Origin: Paguma larvata
Lineage: Eukaryota; Chordata; Mammalia; Carnivora; Viverridae
Direction of reading: 5' to 3'
NCBI GenBank assembly: GCA_030068075.1
Contig: CM057837.1
Location: 25,965,089 to 26,029,088, forward strand
Length of the DNA: 64,000 nucleotides
Shown piece by piece: positions 51,676 to 63,052 of the stretch (position 1 is the first letter of the stretch; every line of letters starts with the position of its first letter). Under the pieces are notes generated by a model. The model was not told the origin of the DNA. It was given only the letters and a program-made list of their open reading frames with translations, and made no database searches. A program made the translations under genes and the position numbers.

Positions 51676-54473
51676 GTGAACTTACAGCCACCTCTCACAT
51701 TTAAGTCATTGCCCGGCCTCTGTGGGAGGGGTCACGCATGGCCACAGATTCACCTGGGCAAATCAGCTCTAGAAGGAATTGATCTGCCAAACTCAGGCCC
51801 CTGGGGGTGTTGGCTGTCAGGTACCTTTTGGGTTAAATACTTCTCGGGAATAAGTTCGGTGCTGGGAAAAGGAAATTCACCACCGATAGCCTGTGCAGTT
51901 TCGGGGAGCTGTGTGTGAGCACCATCAGAGGGTTCTTATTTCTTATGTGGGGATTTGTCCTGGTTTTGCCTATAATCCGTGACATTTCATGCAACACAGA
52001 TAAATAGTTCATCTTGACAGAAACAAGATCTCAAACCAGGAAGAAAGACAGGCAAATGGGAAATTGTTCAGGGTCCCCGTGACACCGCAAGGTGGTGTCG
52101 AATGGACTCGTGGCACATGGCCCGTGCCGATGATGGACTTGGTGGGACGTTCCGTTCTCCCATAGCCCATCCGAGGACACACTGGAACCCTTTCTTCTCT
52201 GTCCCTACCCTTTTGCTGGACTTGTCAACTCTGGGCTCGACACTCAACGGGAGGAAAGAAGTGCTCTTTGACAGTTTCTTCCTGGGAGGAGAAGCTTGAG
52301 TGAAACCTTGCTTGGCCGGGGCTGTCCCAGTGAGCCCCGGTTCCCCTCCCGCCCGCCTTTTCAAGCAGAGCCCACAGAGCCCAAGGTCAGACGCAGTTCC
52401 CTTCTGCTGCTTGCTCCCGCCACCGCCATCTGCTGCTGCCAGGCCTCTCCGGCGTGTTTGCCAAACCTTAAACTCCTGTTTGTACAAACAGAGCGGCCAG
52501 ACACTGTTACTTGTGAGCCTTCCGACTCAGACTTTTCCATTTGCAAAATTCCCTGATGTTGAGGGTGACTGTGTAGTTTAGTAAGCAAACCAGGAAGCTT
52601 TGGAGAGAGAAAGGAACTCAGTTATTTGCCTGGGATAATAGACACAGACTGGTTCTCTTCGGATTGAACCAGTTTGCAATAAGGACCCTCCCCTAGCATG
52701 AGCTCTCTGCTGTTCCCGAGATTCCTCGATATCATTGTCTGTTCGCTGCAGTCAGAATGGTTCCTGTCCTTCCATCTTAGGCCTGGGGGAGGGATGCCTT
52801 CAGGGAGCCATTCACTGCTGAGAGCCAAGTCACCCAACCGAGCATTCATGAGAAACAGGGACGCCTGATCCCTTTACAGGAAGTTCTCTGCCTTCCCCAG
52901 GACATCCCAGACAGGCCTTCCCTCTGCCGGGGACGAGGTAGTGACACTGAGATAGACACCCAAGGGACATGCCATCCTCAATTTGCAGTTTCCTAACCAG
53001 AAAAGTTGCTGATGTAAGGTAATTTGGGGGCCCCGGAGAGCCGAGCAGCTGGCCCGGGGCTCCCTCCGGAGAGCCCGTATGGGGCAGGTCCTGGGCACTG
53101 CAGGTGGGCTGGGAGCCCTCTTTCTGGCGCTTTACCCTTCGACCGCTGGGCTCAGAGACCCTTTAGAGTGGTGGTCTCTTTGTAAGTGCTCGACTAAAGG
53201 AAACAGCCCGAGTTAGCCGGAAGATCCTCTACCGAAAGAGCAGCCTATCACGTAGGAGTTGCCCGGAAAGCCGAGTGCCAGCGGGATGGGAGCCACGTGC
53301 GTTTCACGGCAGATTGCTCCTCCAGCGTGAACTCACGCCGCTTCCTCTGGCTTTGCTCCCGCCTGGCTGCCCCCGTCTCTGCCAGCTGCAAAACTGAGGG
53401 GTAGACAGCATTCGGCCTCCCGAAGGCCCTGCACGAGTGAGCCGGAAGTGTAGGGAAGCCAGGTAGCCGGGTAGCTGTTTCTGCCCAGCTTCCCCCCTCA
53501 CCCCGTCTGTCTGACCATCCGTCCCCTTGTTGATTAGTATTTCAACCGTGTCTGCAATGTGTGAGGGACTGTGTTAGGTGCCAAGATTCAGTGGGGACGG
53601 GGGTGCGGTGGGGGTGGGGGGCTAGAGCAGCCACGAGGATTCATGGTCTCGTGGCATTCATGGGTGTTATAAAATGTAGGTTTCGTTATTATTCAGGTAC
53701 GGGAGGGGGTCGGGAGGTGGTGAACGCTGCAGAGAGTTTGTTACAGGTCCTAAGAGGAGGGGCAGGCCATGCCGCATAGGGTGACCCGGAGAGCCACCGG
53801 GGCCAGCCGGGACACAGAGGGAGAAAATGGAAACTGTGGGCCGGGGCATTGACTATGGTTTCCTTGGGAAAGGCCAAACAGGGTAAGCAGGAGTGGGATT
53901 GGCCGGTTTGAATAACCTCCGCAGGCTCTGGGGCTCAGGGGCTGTCCCTAGCTGCCCGGTACCTGGGCCTAGGTGGCCCAGAGTGTCAGAGCCCTGTGAC
54001 AGCCTGATAAAGCAGGTGGTTGGAGCGTGAGCTCTGGGTGGGTTACTTAGCCCCAGCTGCTTGCTAGCTCTAGGAATCGGCGAGCCCTGGGAGGGACGTC
54101 CCTCCAGGGCCAGCTGGGCCTCAGATACTGAGACATCAGAACCAAACCAAACCAAACCATGCTTAACACAACAGTCTGCGGGGTCTCAGACTCTCAACCT
54201 GCAGGCCACAGATGTGTCTGATGGGCACGTGTCTTCAGTCTTTCAACGCAAATGCCTGAGACAGAGCATGAGGGTCCCCTCCAGCTGGCTGCAGGCCCCG
54301 TCGCTCCCTCTTGCCCATGACAGCCACTCACGTATTTATGTTCTCTGCTCACTCCATGGTTTGTGCCCCAAACTCCACTTCCCTTGTGCAGAGAGCATTG
54401 TCTCAGTGACTTCTCAGTCCTTAATGAGGTACCCCCAGATCCACGCTCTGACCTGCCTGGCTGGCTTTCTTTC
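51676..54473. other. Downstream flank, mostly unique
   Basis: No gene and no carnivore SINE. A possible L2-like piece lies at about 53540-53700 (GCAATGTGTGAGGGACTGTG). GC-rich parts near 52.3 kb give short chance frames. Confidence 0.6.
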
Positions 54474-54779
54474 CTTCTTCCTTCTTTCCTTCCTTCTTTC
54501 CTTCCTCCCTCCCTCCCTCCCTCCCTCCCTTCCTTCCTTCCTTCCTTCTCTTCCTTCTTTCCCTTTATCTCTCTTTCCTTCCTTTCCTTCCTCCCTCCCT
54601 CCCTTCTTCCCATCCTTCCTTCTTCCCTCTCTTCTTTTCTTCCGTTTTTTCTTCCTCCCTCCCTCCCTCCCTCCCTCCCAGCCTTCCTTCCTCTTCCCTT
54701 CCCTTCTTTCTTTTCTTTTTTTTTAAAGTTTATTTTGAGAGAAAGAGAGAGAGGGAGGGGGAGGGGGAGGGGGAGAGAG

Positions 54780-54817
<38 letters not shown>

Positions 54818-54935
54818 AATCCTAAGCAAGCTCCACACCATCAGTGCAGAGCCTGACATGGGGTTCGGTCTCATGAGCCGTGAGATCATGACCTGAGCCG
54901 GTATCAGGAGTTGGACTGAGGCACCCAGATGCCCC
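54474..54935 (-). repeat. Carnivore SINE with a 240-base pyrimidine tail
   Basis: The SINE proper is at about 54722-54935, including a GA array. Its 3' tail (left side) is a CCTT/CCCT/CTTT array from 54474 to 54715. GAC(C/G)TGCCTGGCT flanks the whole unit at about 54450 and 54937. Confidence 0.85.
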
Positions 54936-55129
54936 TGACGTGCCTGGCTTTCTAAGAGTAGACTGTGATCTGTGTCCTCCCCACCCCCCGGGCCTGCCTG
55001 CCCTGCCTTCTGAACAGCTCTCCCTCTCAGACATGGGCTGGGGTCGGCTGCGGGGGGTGGGTGGGGGAGGGGGGAATTGGGGGGATGCGTCACTTCTTTC
55101 CCACGGCTTCGTACACCGAAGCTTAAAAA

Positions 55130-55250
55130 GTGGGAGACCAGCTATGTCTCCCGTTTGAGAGATGGGAAAACCAGAACCAAAGACGTGACTCAGCACATGC
55201 CTGTGAGTGGTACAGTCTGGAACCAAACGCGCGGCCCCCTGACCCCAGCT
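55130..55250 (-). repeat. Possible MIR
   Basis: GTTTGAGAGATGGGAAAACC...GACGTGACTCAGCACATG resembles the antisense core. Confidence 0.5.
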
Positions 55251-55259
55251 CCCTTTTAG

Positions 55260-57030
55260 GCTCGCCCTGTGCCTGGACAGGGACTTAGTGATCACCTGCT
55301 AGACCCCAGGAAGGTAGGGGAGGAAAGAATGAGGCACAAACCCTGCCTTCAGGGAGCAGCTGGTCACGAGATGAGGCGGAGTCTTTTCCCAAAAACCCTG
55401 CTACAAGGAAGTGACTGGCCCCGCTGTGGGAGGGGCCGCCGGGACCTGATGGGCCGCCTGTGTTCATCTTTTAAGTTTGCAAGCCCAGTTGTCTGGTCTT
55501 TCCCCCAAACGTCAGGACACGAAGCGTTAAGTTCACACCGGTGAAATGATTTCTTTCAAAACCGCGAGGACGGCTGCTCTGTCCTTGTGCGCGTAAGCTC
55601 TCCTCCCAGTCCCAGGTGACTTCAGGGAAATGAAGAATTAGTTGGCGCCGTTTCCCCTTGTGGTTTGGCTCACGGGGACACACGGCCCTTCCCGTGTGAC
55701 AGAGTCGGGGCCTGACGCATTGGCACCGGCTGCCAGGCCCCGGCTCTCGGTCTGGAAGCGTGCTTTGTTTACAGGCTTTGTAAACCGCTGGGCAGACGCG
55801 GTCACGACCCGCGTTCTCTCATCGTCTACCTTCATCCTGGCTGCCCATGTTCTAGAACTCGCACTTATCCTAGTGCTAAATGGGCCTGTGGCACCATGAG
55901 CATCCAGGTTTATAAAAATTTGTGTTTCTTCTCAGGGTTAGTTGCACACGAGGCCGCGGGCACGGTAAGGGGGCTGGCACCTGGGCGACGAGGGGGAGAG
56001 ACGGCGGCCGAAGTGGTCCCCCAACCCCGGGCAGGCGAGCGGGGCTCTGCTCCGACTCCCACAGGCTCTGCGGCGGGCTTTGCGAGTCCAAAGTTGCTCA
56101 AGCGGAAACCTGGGGGGCCACCCTCTGGGGGCCTGTGAGTGAGGGGCTTGCGGGTGGTGCCCTCCCTGGGTGCTTGGGTGGAGGGTGTTCACAGTGCCCC
56201 AAACATCTGGGGATGCGGGGGGCGGGGGGGCTTTGTCAGTCCCCACAAAGCCACCGAGTAGGGGCACCTGGCAGTGGTCTGAGCACCTCCCGTTTCCTGC
56301 ACTTCTATGACTCATCGGTCGGTTCTCTGGATTTTCTCCAAAAGCTGGCACGAAGGTGCCCACGCTTCCTCATCCCTACGGCCCCGGGCCCAGCCAAGAC
56401 GCCCCCCTCATCTCCAGTCCCGACGCCAGCCTCCCCGATGGTCCGACCTCCTCCCTGCACTCCCCCGCCCGGCACCATCCATCCCATCTCTCTCGTAGAA
56501 GCACAGACCTCCGGGGGGCTCACCCGCATCAGCCCCTGTGCGCCTCTCCTTGCTCTCGGAATAAACACCCACCTCACCTTCCGCCCCTCCGGTTCAGGGA
56601 CCTGTTTCAGATTCGGGAGCAGCCTCTCACGCGCTGACCTTGGTGCGGCTGGCGCCTTCCCTGGCCAGGTCTCGGGCCACGTGTTAGCTCCCAGGAGAGG
56701 TCTTTCCCGAGGACCCCGCTCAGCAGCCCCCCACCCCCAGGCCCATTCCCGGCCTCTCGGGAGCCCTGGGGGCACACGACTGTTCATCCACATGAGTGGC
56801 CCCCTCCCTCCAAGGACGGGGACCCGGCACATCTCACCGTGTTCCCCGAGGCGAACCCAGCGCCTGGCTCGGGGCGGCCTCATAGCAGGCCCTCTGTAAA
56901 TGTCTCTAGTGTGAGCATGGATGCCGAATGGGTCAGGATCTTGAATTTTGGTTGAATTCATTCATAGTCCGGCACCTTGCTGTGGCCCCTGGCCAACGGC
57001 CAACTCTCGTGATTGTCATAAAAACGCAGA
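55260..57030. other. GC-rich downstream segment, no gene supported
   Basis: High GC and raised CpG at about 55.9-56.9 kb produce long chance frames (for example 325 codons at 55922-56899 +). These are proline, glycine and arginine-rich with no domain, and no splice or homology support was seen. Confidence 0.55.
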
Positions 57031-57039
57031 GTCAGGAGG

Positions 57040-57235
57040 GGCAGGAGAGACCTACCGTTTCCCGAGCGTCTCCCACATGCTGGGCTTGTGTGAGGCCCAC
57101 CGCAGATGGTACCACCCTTCCGCGGGGTCCCTCCGGAAGCGATCAGCAGAAGGACCGCTTCTGTACCAGGTGGCCACCGTTCACGGCTCCAGTGGCAGGA
57201 TTAGAACGCAGGTCTTTCAGACCCCACAGGGCACC
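57040..57235 (-). repeat. Possible MIR
   Basis: CCGAGCGTCTCCCACATGCT then a distant GTGGCAGGATTAGAACGCAG fits antisense MIR. Confidence 0.5.
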
Positions 57236-58086
57236 ACTTTTGGCTATACCGAGTGGGGTCAGATTTCAACTTGGGGAAATCTTGGGCCATTCCAACTAGA
57301 AAATAGATTTTCTTCTCTGTTCTGCCAGGGAAAAGGCCACCATCCAGCCCCTCTCGACTTACTCTTCCTTTTCTTCTCTAGGACATGCAGAGGGGCCTTC
57401 GCCCCAGCTAGGGAGGTAGAGTCAAATGCTCCTTTAAACAAACTGGGTTTGTATTTACAACTATTTTTTTTTCCTTTAGCAATGTATCATGACCATCTTT
57501 CTCTGCCAGTAAACATAATTATACACCATCCTCCAAAAAAGTCCAGTTTCAAGATTATCTAGGGAAGATAAATGTTTCCCTTGTGCTAATTCCAGCACAG
57601 TTTATACGCTGTTTGGCAACACGGGCAAACTGTTTTCTTCTTATTTAAGCATTTAAACTCTGTTTTTTTAAACTGTTATGGCATACAGATCGCCTAAGAG
57701 TAACAGATGTCTGCTTGATAGAGATGTTCCCAGGAAAAGAGTCTGCTGCCTCTCGGTCTCCAGAGGAAGGATGCCTCTGCAAGTATGTGGCTTTTGGTCC
57801 ACATGCCCCGCCCCCACCCCCAGCCCTGCTAAGAAGGGGGAAGACAGACAGTGGTGCAGGCTGCGTGGTAAAGATCTGTATTCATAGATCCTGGTACTGG
57901 CAGAGGGGAGACCCTGGTCCCCCAGGAAGTTTGACCCTGCTGCCCCTGGAGGGAGTATTTCTCTGCATTTTTCTAGGTGGGTGAGGTCACTGTCCACGAT
58001 CTGGAGACGCGAAATGGAGGCCCATTTTTACAAAATGTGTAGCCTTCCCTGGAATCTTAGCAGTGGAAGAAACTCTGTCGTTTATC

Positions 58087-58113
58087 TCTGTTATTATTAT
58101 TATTATTATTTTT
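58087..58113. repeat. TTA microsatellite
   Basis: About eight ATT units. Confidence 0.9.
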
Positions 58114-58156
58114 ACTATTGGTTAGCCTGAGAATTTTGGTTTAGATCATATAGTGG

Positions 58157-58270
58157 AGGGGCACCTGGCTGGCTCCGTCGGTAGAGCACGGGATTCTCAA
58201 TCTCAGGGTCACGAGTTCACGCCCCACGTTGGGCATGGAGCCTGCCTAAAAAAAAAAAGAAAAGTTAAAA
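58157..58270 (+). repeat. Carnivore SINE, short form
   Basis: GGGGCACCTGGCTGGCTCCG head, CACGCCCCACGTTGGGCATG, then poly-A. Confidence 0.88.
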
Positions 58271-58284
58271 AAGGTCATGTCATG

Positions 58285-58470
58285 GAATTTGGCTGCCAAA
58301 ATTCTAACCGAGGTCCCTCACTTGTTAGCCACGGGATCTTGGGAAGTTGTGTTATCTTTCCAAGCCTGTGTCTGCACCTGTTTGATGGGGTTAACATTGG
58401 TCCCAACATAATGTGCATAACACAGTGCCTGGTGCCTTGCAGGGTGATAGATATTAGTGATCCAGAGAGG
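58285..58470 (+). repeat. MIR fragment
   Basis: CACTTGTTAGCCACGGGATC, CATTGGTCCCAACATAATGT and ACAGTGCCTGGTGCCTTGCA in MIR order. Confidence 0.6.
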
Positions 58471-59605
58471 TTGTGTGGTCTGTACAAGGTCACACAGGAA
58501 AGGCATACTGGATTCCTGGACCTGACTTCTGACTCCTTGACTGGGGCCCTTTCCCCTGCTGTTTGGCAGCAGGAGGGAGGAGGCCCAGGGCCAGGGAGCA
58601 GGGTCCGAATGTCCCTAAAAGAACCGAAGTTGAAAGTAGGTGGGTCTCCAAGCAGGAGAGGGTGAGGACCCAGGAGAAGGGCCCAGCAGAGGGCTGCCAG
58701 GAAGGCGAGGGGAGACCTGAGTGGGCCTGGGATTTGGTTACAAGGCCAGGACATAGCTCCACTGCTAACCTGGAGCCAGGTTCCTAGATCAGCCAAGTGG
58801 CCAAGCTAAAGGGAAGGAAGTTTGAGAGGGAGGTCACTGACAGCGCGGGGGGGGCGGGGGGCATCCCACAAGGAAAAAGTAGTGAAAATAAGGAACCAGT
58901 AGTTGTCCCCGGAGGCATTTTTTGCATCGGAAAGACAGGGAAGGTCCTTTGGGACCAGACGTCCTTTGGGAAGCCGCTCGTATCCTCAGTGACTTTCCCT
59001 TGGCAGGCACGCCAGGGAGGACCTGCCCTCCATGATTTGCAGGGTGGCCTGGGCGCCCCAGATTCCTGCAAGAGGAGCAACCAAGCAGGACAGCCTTCCT
59101 GAAGTTCCTGGCTCGGGCTCACGGGGGAGCTGGTGAGCTGTGGAGGGAGTGAGCGGCTCTGAGGCCCGGCTTGACCTCTAGGGGCACCGGGGTGCCTCCT
59201 CCCCAGATCTCAGTGTGAAGGTGTATTTGTGACAATCAGCTTCAGAGAGCGCAGGCCCAGGGATGGGGCAGTCCTGGAACTGCGAGGTCCGTGCCACCTG
59301 ACCAAGGTGCGAGTGACACGGAGGCTGGGACTGGGCAGGATAGTGGGACAGTTGCTGTACCCTTCCCAGCCCCCCATGGTCCCGTTCGGGCAGGAGGCCG
59401 AGGCACTTCCGGGCTTTTCCTGAGGTTTTCTTTCTCCTTTCACTGGTTCTTGGCCCCTACTTGTCCCCCACGCCCACCACCTCGACCTCTGCGCTTGACC
59501 TCTGCTGGCTCCAGAGACCCCAGATACCCCACCGGACCATCAGTGAGAGACTGTGGTCTTCATTTCGTTTGTTTCTAAAGTCACTGCTAATGATTTTTAA
59601 ATTGC

Positions 59606-59625
59606 TTAAAAGTTTGTTTGTTTGT

Positions 59626-59672
<47 letters not shown>

Positions 59673-59870
59673 TATGAGAGAGAGAGAGAGAGACGACAAG
59701 CAGAGGAGAGGCAGAGAGAAGGAGAGACAGAATTCCAAGCCAGCTCTGCACTGTCAGCACAGAGCCAGATGCAGGGCTTGAACTCACAATCTTTGAGTTC
59801 ATGACCTGAGCCGAGATCAAGAAGAGTCTGACGCTTAACCGACCGACCGACCACGCCACCCAGGTGCCCC
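59606..59870 (-). repeat. Carnivore SINE with TTTA tail array
   Basis: The tail is about 60 bases of TTTA units (59612-59674), then GA, body and head ending CACCCAGGTGCCCC. CACTGCTA occurs on both flanks. Confidence 0.92.
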
Positions 59871-60745
59871 ACTGCTATTTTTGTTTAAAACACTTGGTAA
59901 CAATGTTTCGATGTGAGTTTATTACTTAAAGAATGCCAGGACTTTGTGCAATAAACTGCCTGGCACTAAAAGTTGTATTAACAATGAGATAAAAAATGAC
60001 TGGGTGTGTGCACGGAGGCTTAAAGGTTTAAAACAGTAGAGATATTAAGTCTCTCCCTCTCCCATTGCTGGATTTAAAAATGTATCTCTAAATCCCCATC
60101 TTTCATCACTGGTGTTTGTTCTGAAATGTAGTTATTATTTCCGAAGCTTCTAAGATAAGAGGCTAAAATTTTACTCTTTCCTCTTCTGTTCTCTGGGACA
60201 CGCTAGTATTTGGAGAGGGAGGGTTTAAATGAGATAAAACCAATGTTCGGTCAAGTAGACAAGTCTTAGGTGTTTGTTTGTCCATGTTTACGCACACGGA
60301 ACCGCCACCAGGTCAGGCTACAGAACTCCACCGGCATCCAGGGTATCCAGTTTTTTAGGTGCGTCGTCTTAAGAAGTACATCCCAGGGGGACAGTAACCT
60401 GAACCCCGGGACCAAGCGGGTGTTGAGGAAGCCGGGGTTCCCACTCTGCTGGTCGTCCTTCCTACCTTCCAATCTTATGTCTCCACTCCCAGCATCTCAG
60501 CAGATGGAGAATGTCCAAGCCTTGTCTCCAGCTCCTTGTCCGGCTGTGCGGAGCGAGAGCAAAGTGGCATCTCCCTCACGCACCGAGCTCTTTGAGACTC
60601 TCATCTGATTTTCTTCCAGGAGGGAAGTTAGGCACTTGGCAAAATCTTTAGCAGCCAAGGTGCCATTTTGCCTGTGTAGAATCTTGGGGCAAATTTGGGA
60701 GGGATTTTCAGGGAACTTGTCCGTATCTTTAGAGCCCTGCTTCTT

Positions 60746-60752
60746 TTTTATT

Positions 60753-60799
<47 letters not shown>

Positions 60800-61260
60800 T
60801 AATTTATTGTCAAATTGGTTTCCATACAACACCCAGTGCTCATCTCAACAAGTGCCCTCCTCTGTGCCCATCACCCCCTCTCCCCCCTCCCTCACCCCTC
60901 TCACCCCTCAGTTTGTTCTTAGTCTTTAAGAGTCTCTTATGTTTTTGTCTCTGTCCCTCTCTGTGTCTTTTTTCCTTTTCCCTCTCCCCCTCTCCCATGG
61001 TTTTCTGCTAAGTCGCTCAAAGTCCACCTATGCATGGAAACATATGGTATCTTTCTCTGCCTGACTTATTTCACTGAGCATAACACCCTCCAGTTCCATC
61101 CATGTTGCTACACATGGCCAGATTTCATTCTTTCTCATTGCTGCATAGTATTCCATTGTGTATATATACCATATCTTCTTTATCCATTTGTCAGTTGATG
61201 GACACTTAGTCTCTTTCCATGACTTGGCTATTGTTGAAAGTGCTGCTATGAACACTGAGA
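60746..61260 (-). mobile_element. LINE-1, 5'-truncated 3' end with ORF2 C-terminus
   Basis: Includes a TTTA tail array (about 60752-60800), the 3' UTR (TAATTTATTGTCAAATTGGT, polypyrimidine) and, at 61028-61255 on the minus strand, 75 codons matching the LINE-1 ORF2 C-terminus (CPSTDKWIKKIWYIYTMEYY). CCCTGCTTCTT at 60734-60744 and 61262-61272 marks the duplication. About 0.5 kb of a roughly 6 kb element; cannot move itself. Confidence 0.92.
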
Positions 61261-61485
61261 TCCCTGCTTCTTAAGTGCTGACAGGTTGTATTGCTCAGCT
61301 CATCACTAGACCATTACTTAAAAAAAAAAAACATTTTATAGGAACAATTTCAAAATATTTATAAAAGTTAAATTATGATTAGAATGAAACTATTGTCTCT
61401 ATTTAATAATTATTGGCACTGTGCCATATTTCCTATATCTGTGCATATCTTTTGCCAAACTGTTTTTTAAAAAATTAGATATGAT

Positions 61486-61699
61486 GGGCACCTGGGTGGC
61501 TCAGGTGGTTAAGCGTCCGACTTCAGCTCAGGTCATGATCTCATGGTTCGTGAGTTCGAGCCCCGCATCAGGCTCTGTGCTGACAGCTCAGAGCCCGGAG
61601 CCTGCTTAAGATTCTGTGTCTCCATCTCTCTGCCCCTCCCCTGCTCATTCTCTGTCTCTCTCACTGTCTCTCAAAAATAAAAAATAAAAACATTAAGAA
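61486..61699 (+). repeat. Carnivore SINE (SINEC_F type)
   Basis: GGGCACCTGGGTGGCTCAG head, typical body, AAAAATAAAAAATAAAAACA tail. Confidence 0.93.
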
Positions 61700-62013
61700 A
61701 GTTGGCCACGATGGTTCACCTAAGAGAAGAGCACTGATCACACCTAAGAGAATGACTAATTCTTCCCAGTATCACCTAATACCTCCCCTATATTCGAACT
61801 TCTCAAGTTAGAGCACACTTGGAAATTGTCCTTTCTTCGAACTCGGACAATCACGGAGCTGGCACTGTAATGTCTCTCAATTTAGACCACTCTCCCAGTC
61901 TCTTTTAATTTTTATATAATGAACAACCAGGTTAAATACAGTGTGAAATGCTTTACGTTTTCGTTTTGTTTCTTGTTTCTTCATTGTGTCCTTTAACTTA
62001 TATTCCTTTACTC

Positions 62014-62199
62014 TTTTTTTAAAGCTTCTTTATTTACTTTGAGAGGGGATAGACGGGGTGGAGAGAGAGAGAATCCCGAGCAGGCTCCCCACTGTTGGCA
62101 CAGAGCCTGACGTGGGACTTGAGCTCACAAACTGTGAGATCATGCCCTGAAGTAAAATCAAGATCGGACGCTTAACTGACTGAGCCACCCAGGTGCCCT
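62014..62199 (-). repeat. Carnivore SINE (SINEC_F type), body shortened
   Basis: Reverse copy from TTTTTTTAAAGCTTCTTTAT to CACCCAGGTGCCC. Confidence 0.9.
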
Positions 62200-62484
62200 T
62201 CCCTTCTTTCTGAAAAGGAAATTGTATTACCTCCGCTGACCTTTCCTGTTAGTCCAGGGGCTCTTGAACTTTCTCAGTTCATAATGCCACTGGCCTCTCA
62301 GGAAATTTTTCACAGTGTCCCTAGGTTAAACAAACAAAAATGTAACTGTTCCATTTATTCAATAGGTCCACAGTCTAACCCTGAGCAGCTGATTGAAAAA
62401 AAAAAAAAAAAACAGAAAAGGAAACCTAACATAAATTGAAAATTTATAAGAATTTTTTTTCATTCAAAAATAACCAAGAATACT

Positions 62485-62651
62485 AGGGACGCCTGGGTGG
62501 CTCAATCAATTAAGTGTCCGGCTTCGGCTCAGGTTTGTGAGTTTGAGCCCCGCGTCGTGCTCTGTGCTGACAGCTCAGAGCCTGGAGCCTGGTTCAGATT
62601 CTATGTCTCCCTCTCTCTCTCTGCCCCTCCCCCACTCATGCTCTGTCTCTC

Positions 62652-62682
<31 letters not shown>

Positions 62683-62729
62683 AGATAGATAGATAGATAA
62701 ATAGATAAATAAACATTAAAAAAATTTTG
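62485..62729 (+). repeat. Carnivore SINE with AAAT/AGAT tail array
   Basis: 19-base perfect duplication at 62466-62484 and 62730-62748. The tail holds AAAT then AGAT tetranucleotides (about 62655-62713). Confidence 0.95.
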
Positions 62730-62848
62730 AAAAATAACCAAGAATACTTACTAATGGAATGTAAGCACCACACAGCCTCTCAGACCTTAGAATCAAATCA
62801 ACACCACCAGTCTTATGTCTGGTCCCACAATGGTTTTTAACAACAATC

Positions 62849-63052
62849 TTTAAATTTATTTATTTTGAGAGAGACAGAGACCGTGTGAGCAGGGGAGGGG
62901 CAGACAGAGAGGAAGAGAAAGAGAATCCCAAGCCGACTCCACACTGCCAATGCAGAGCCCGACGCAGGGCTCGAACTCACGAAACACAAGGTCATGACCT
63001 GAGCCCAAGCCAAGAGTCAGGCGCTTAACCCACTGAGCCACCCAGGGGCCCT
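62849..63052 (-). repeat. Carnivore SINE (SINEC_F type)
   Basis: Reverse copy ending CACCCAGGGGCCC, 119 bases after the preceding forward copy. Confidence 0.92.

Noticed and set aside
54061..55093. Frames of 221 (+) and 299 (-) codons rich in Ser/Leu/Pro or Lys/Arg/Glu
   Set aside because: They read through the pyrimidine microsatellite and the SINE; the protein repeats are artefacts of the tetranucleotide array.
55922..56961. Frames of 325 (+) and 218 (-) codons in GC-rich flank
   Set aside because: Overlapping on both strands, low-complexity proline-rich composition, no recognisable family or exon signals.
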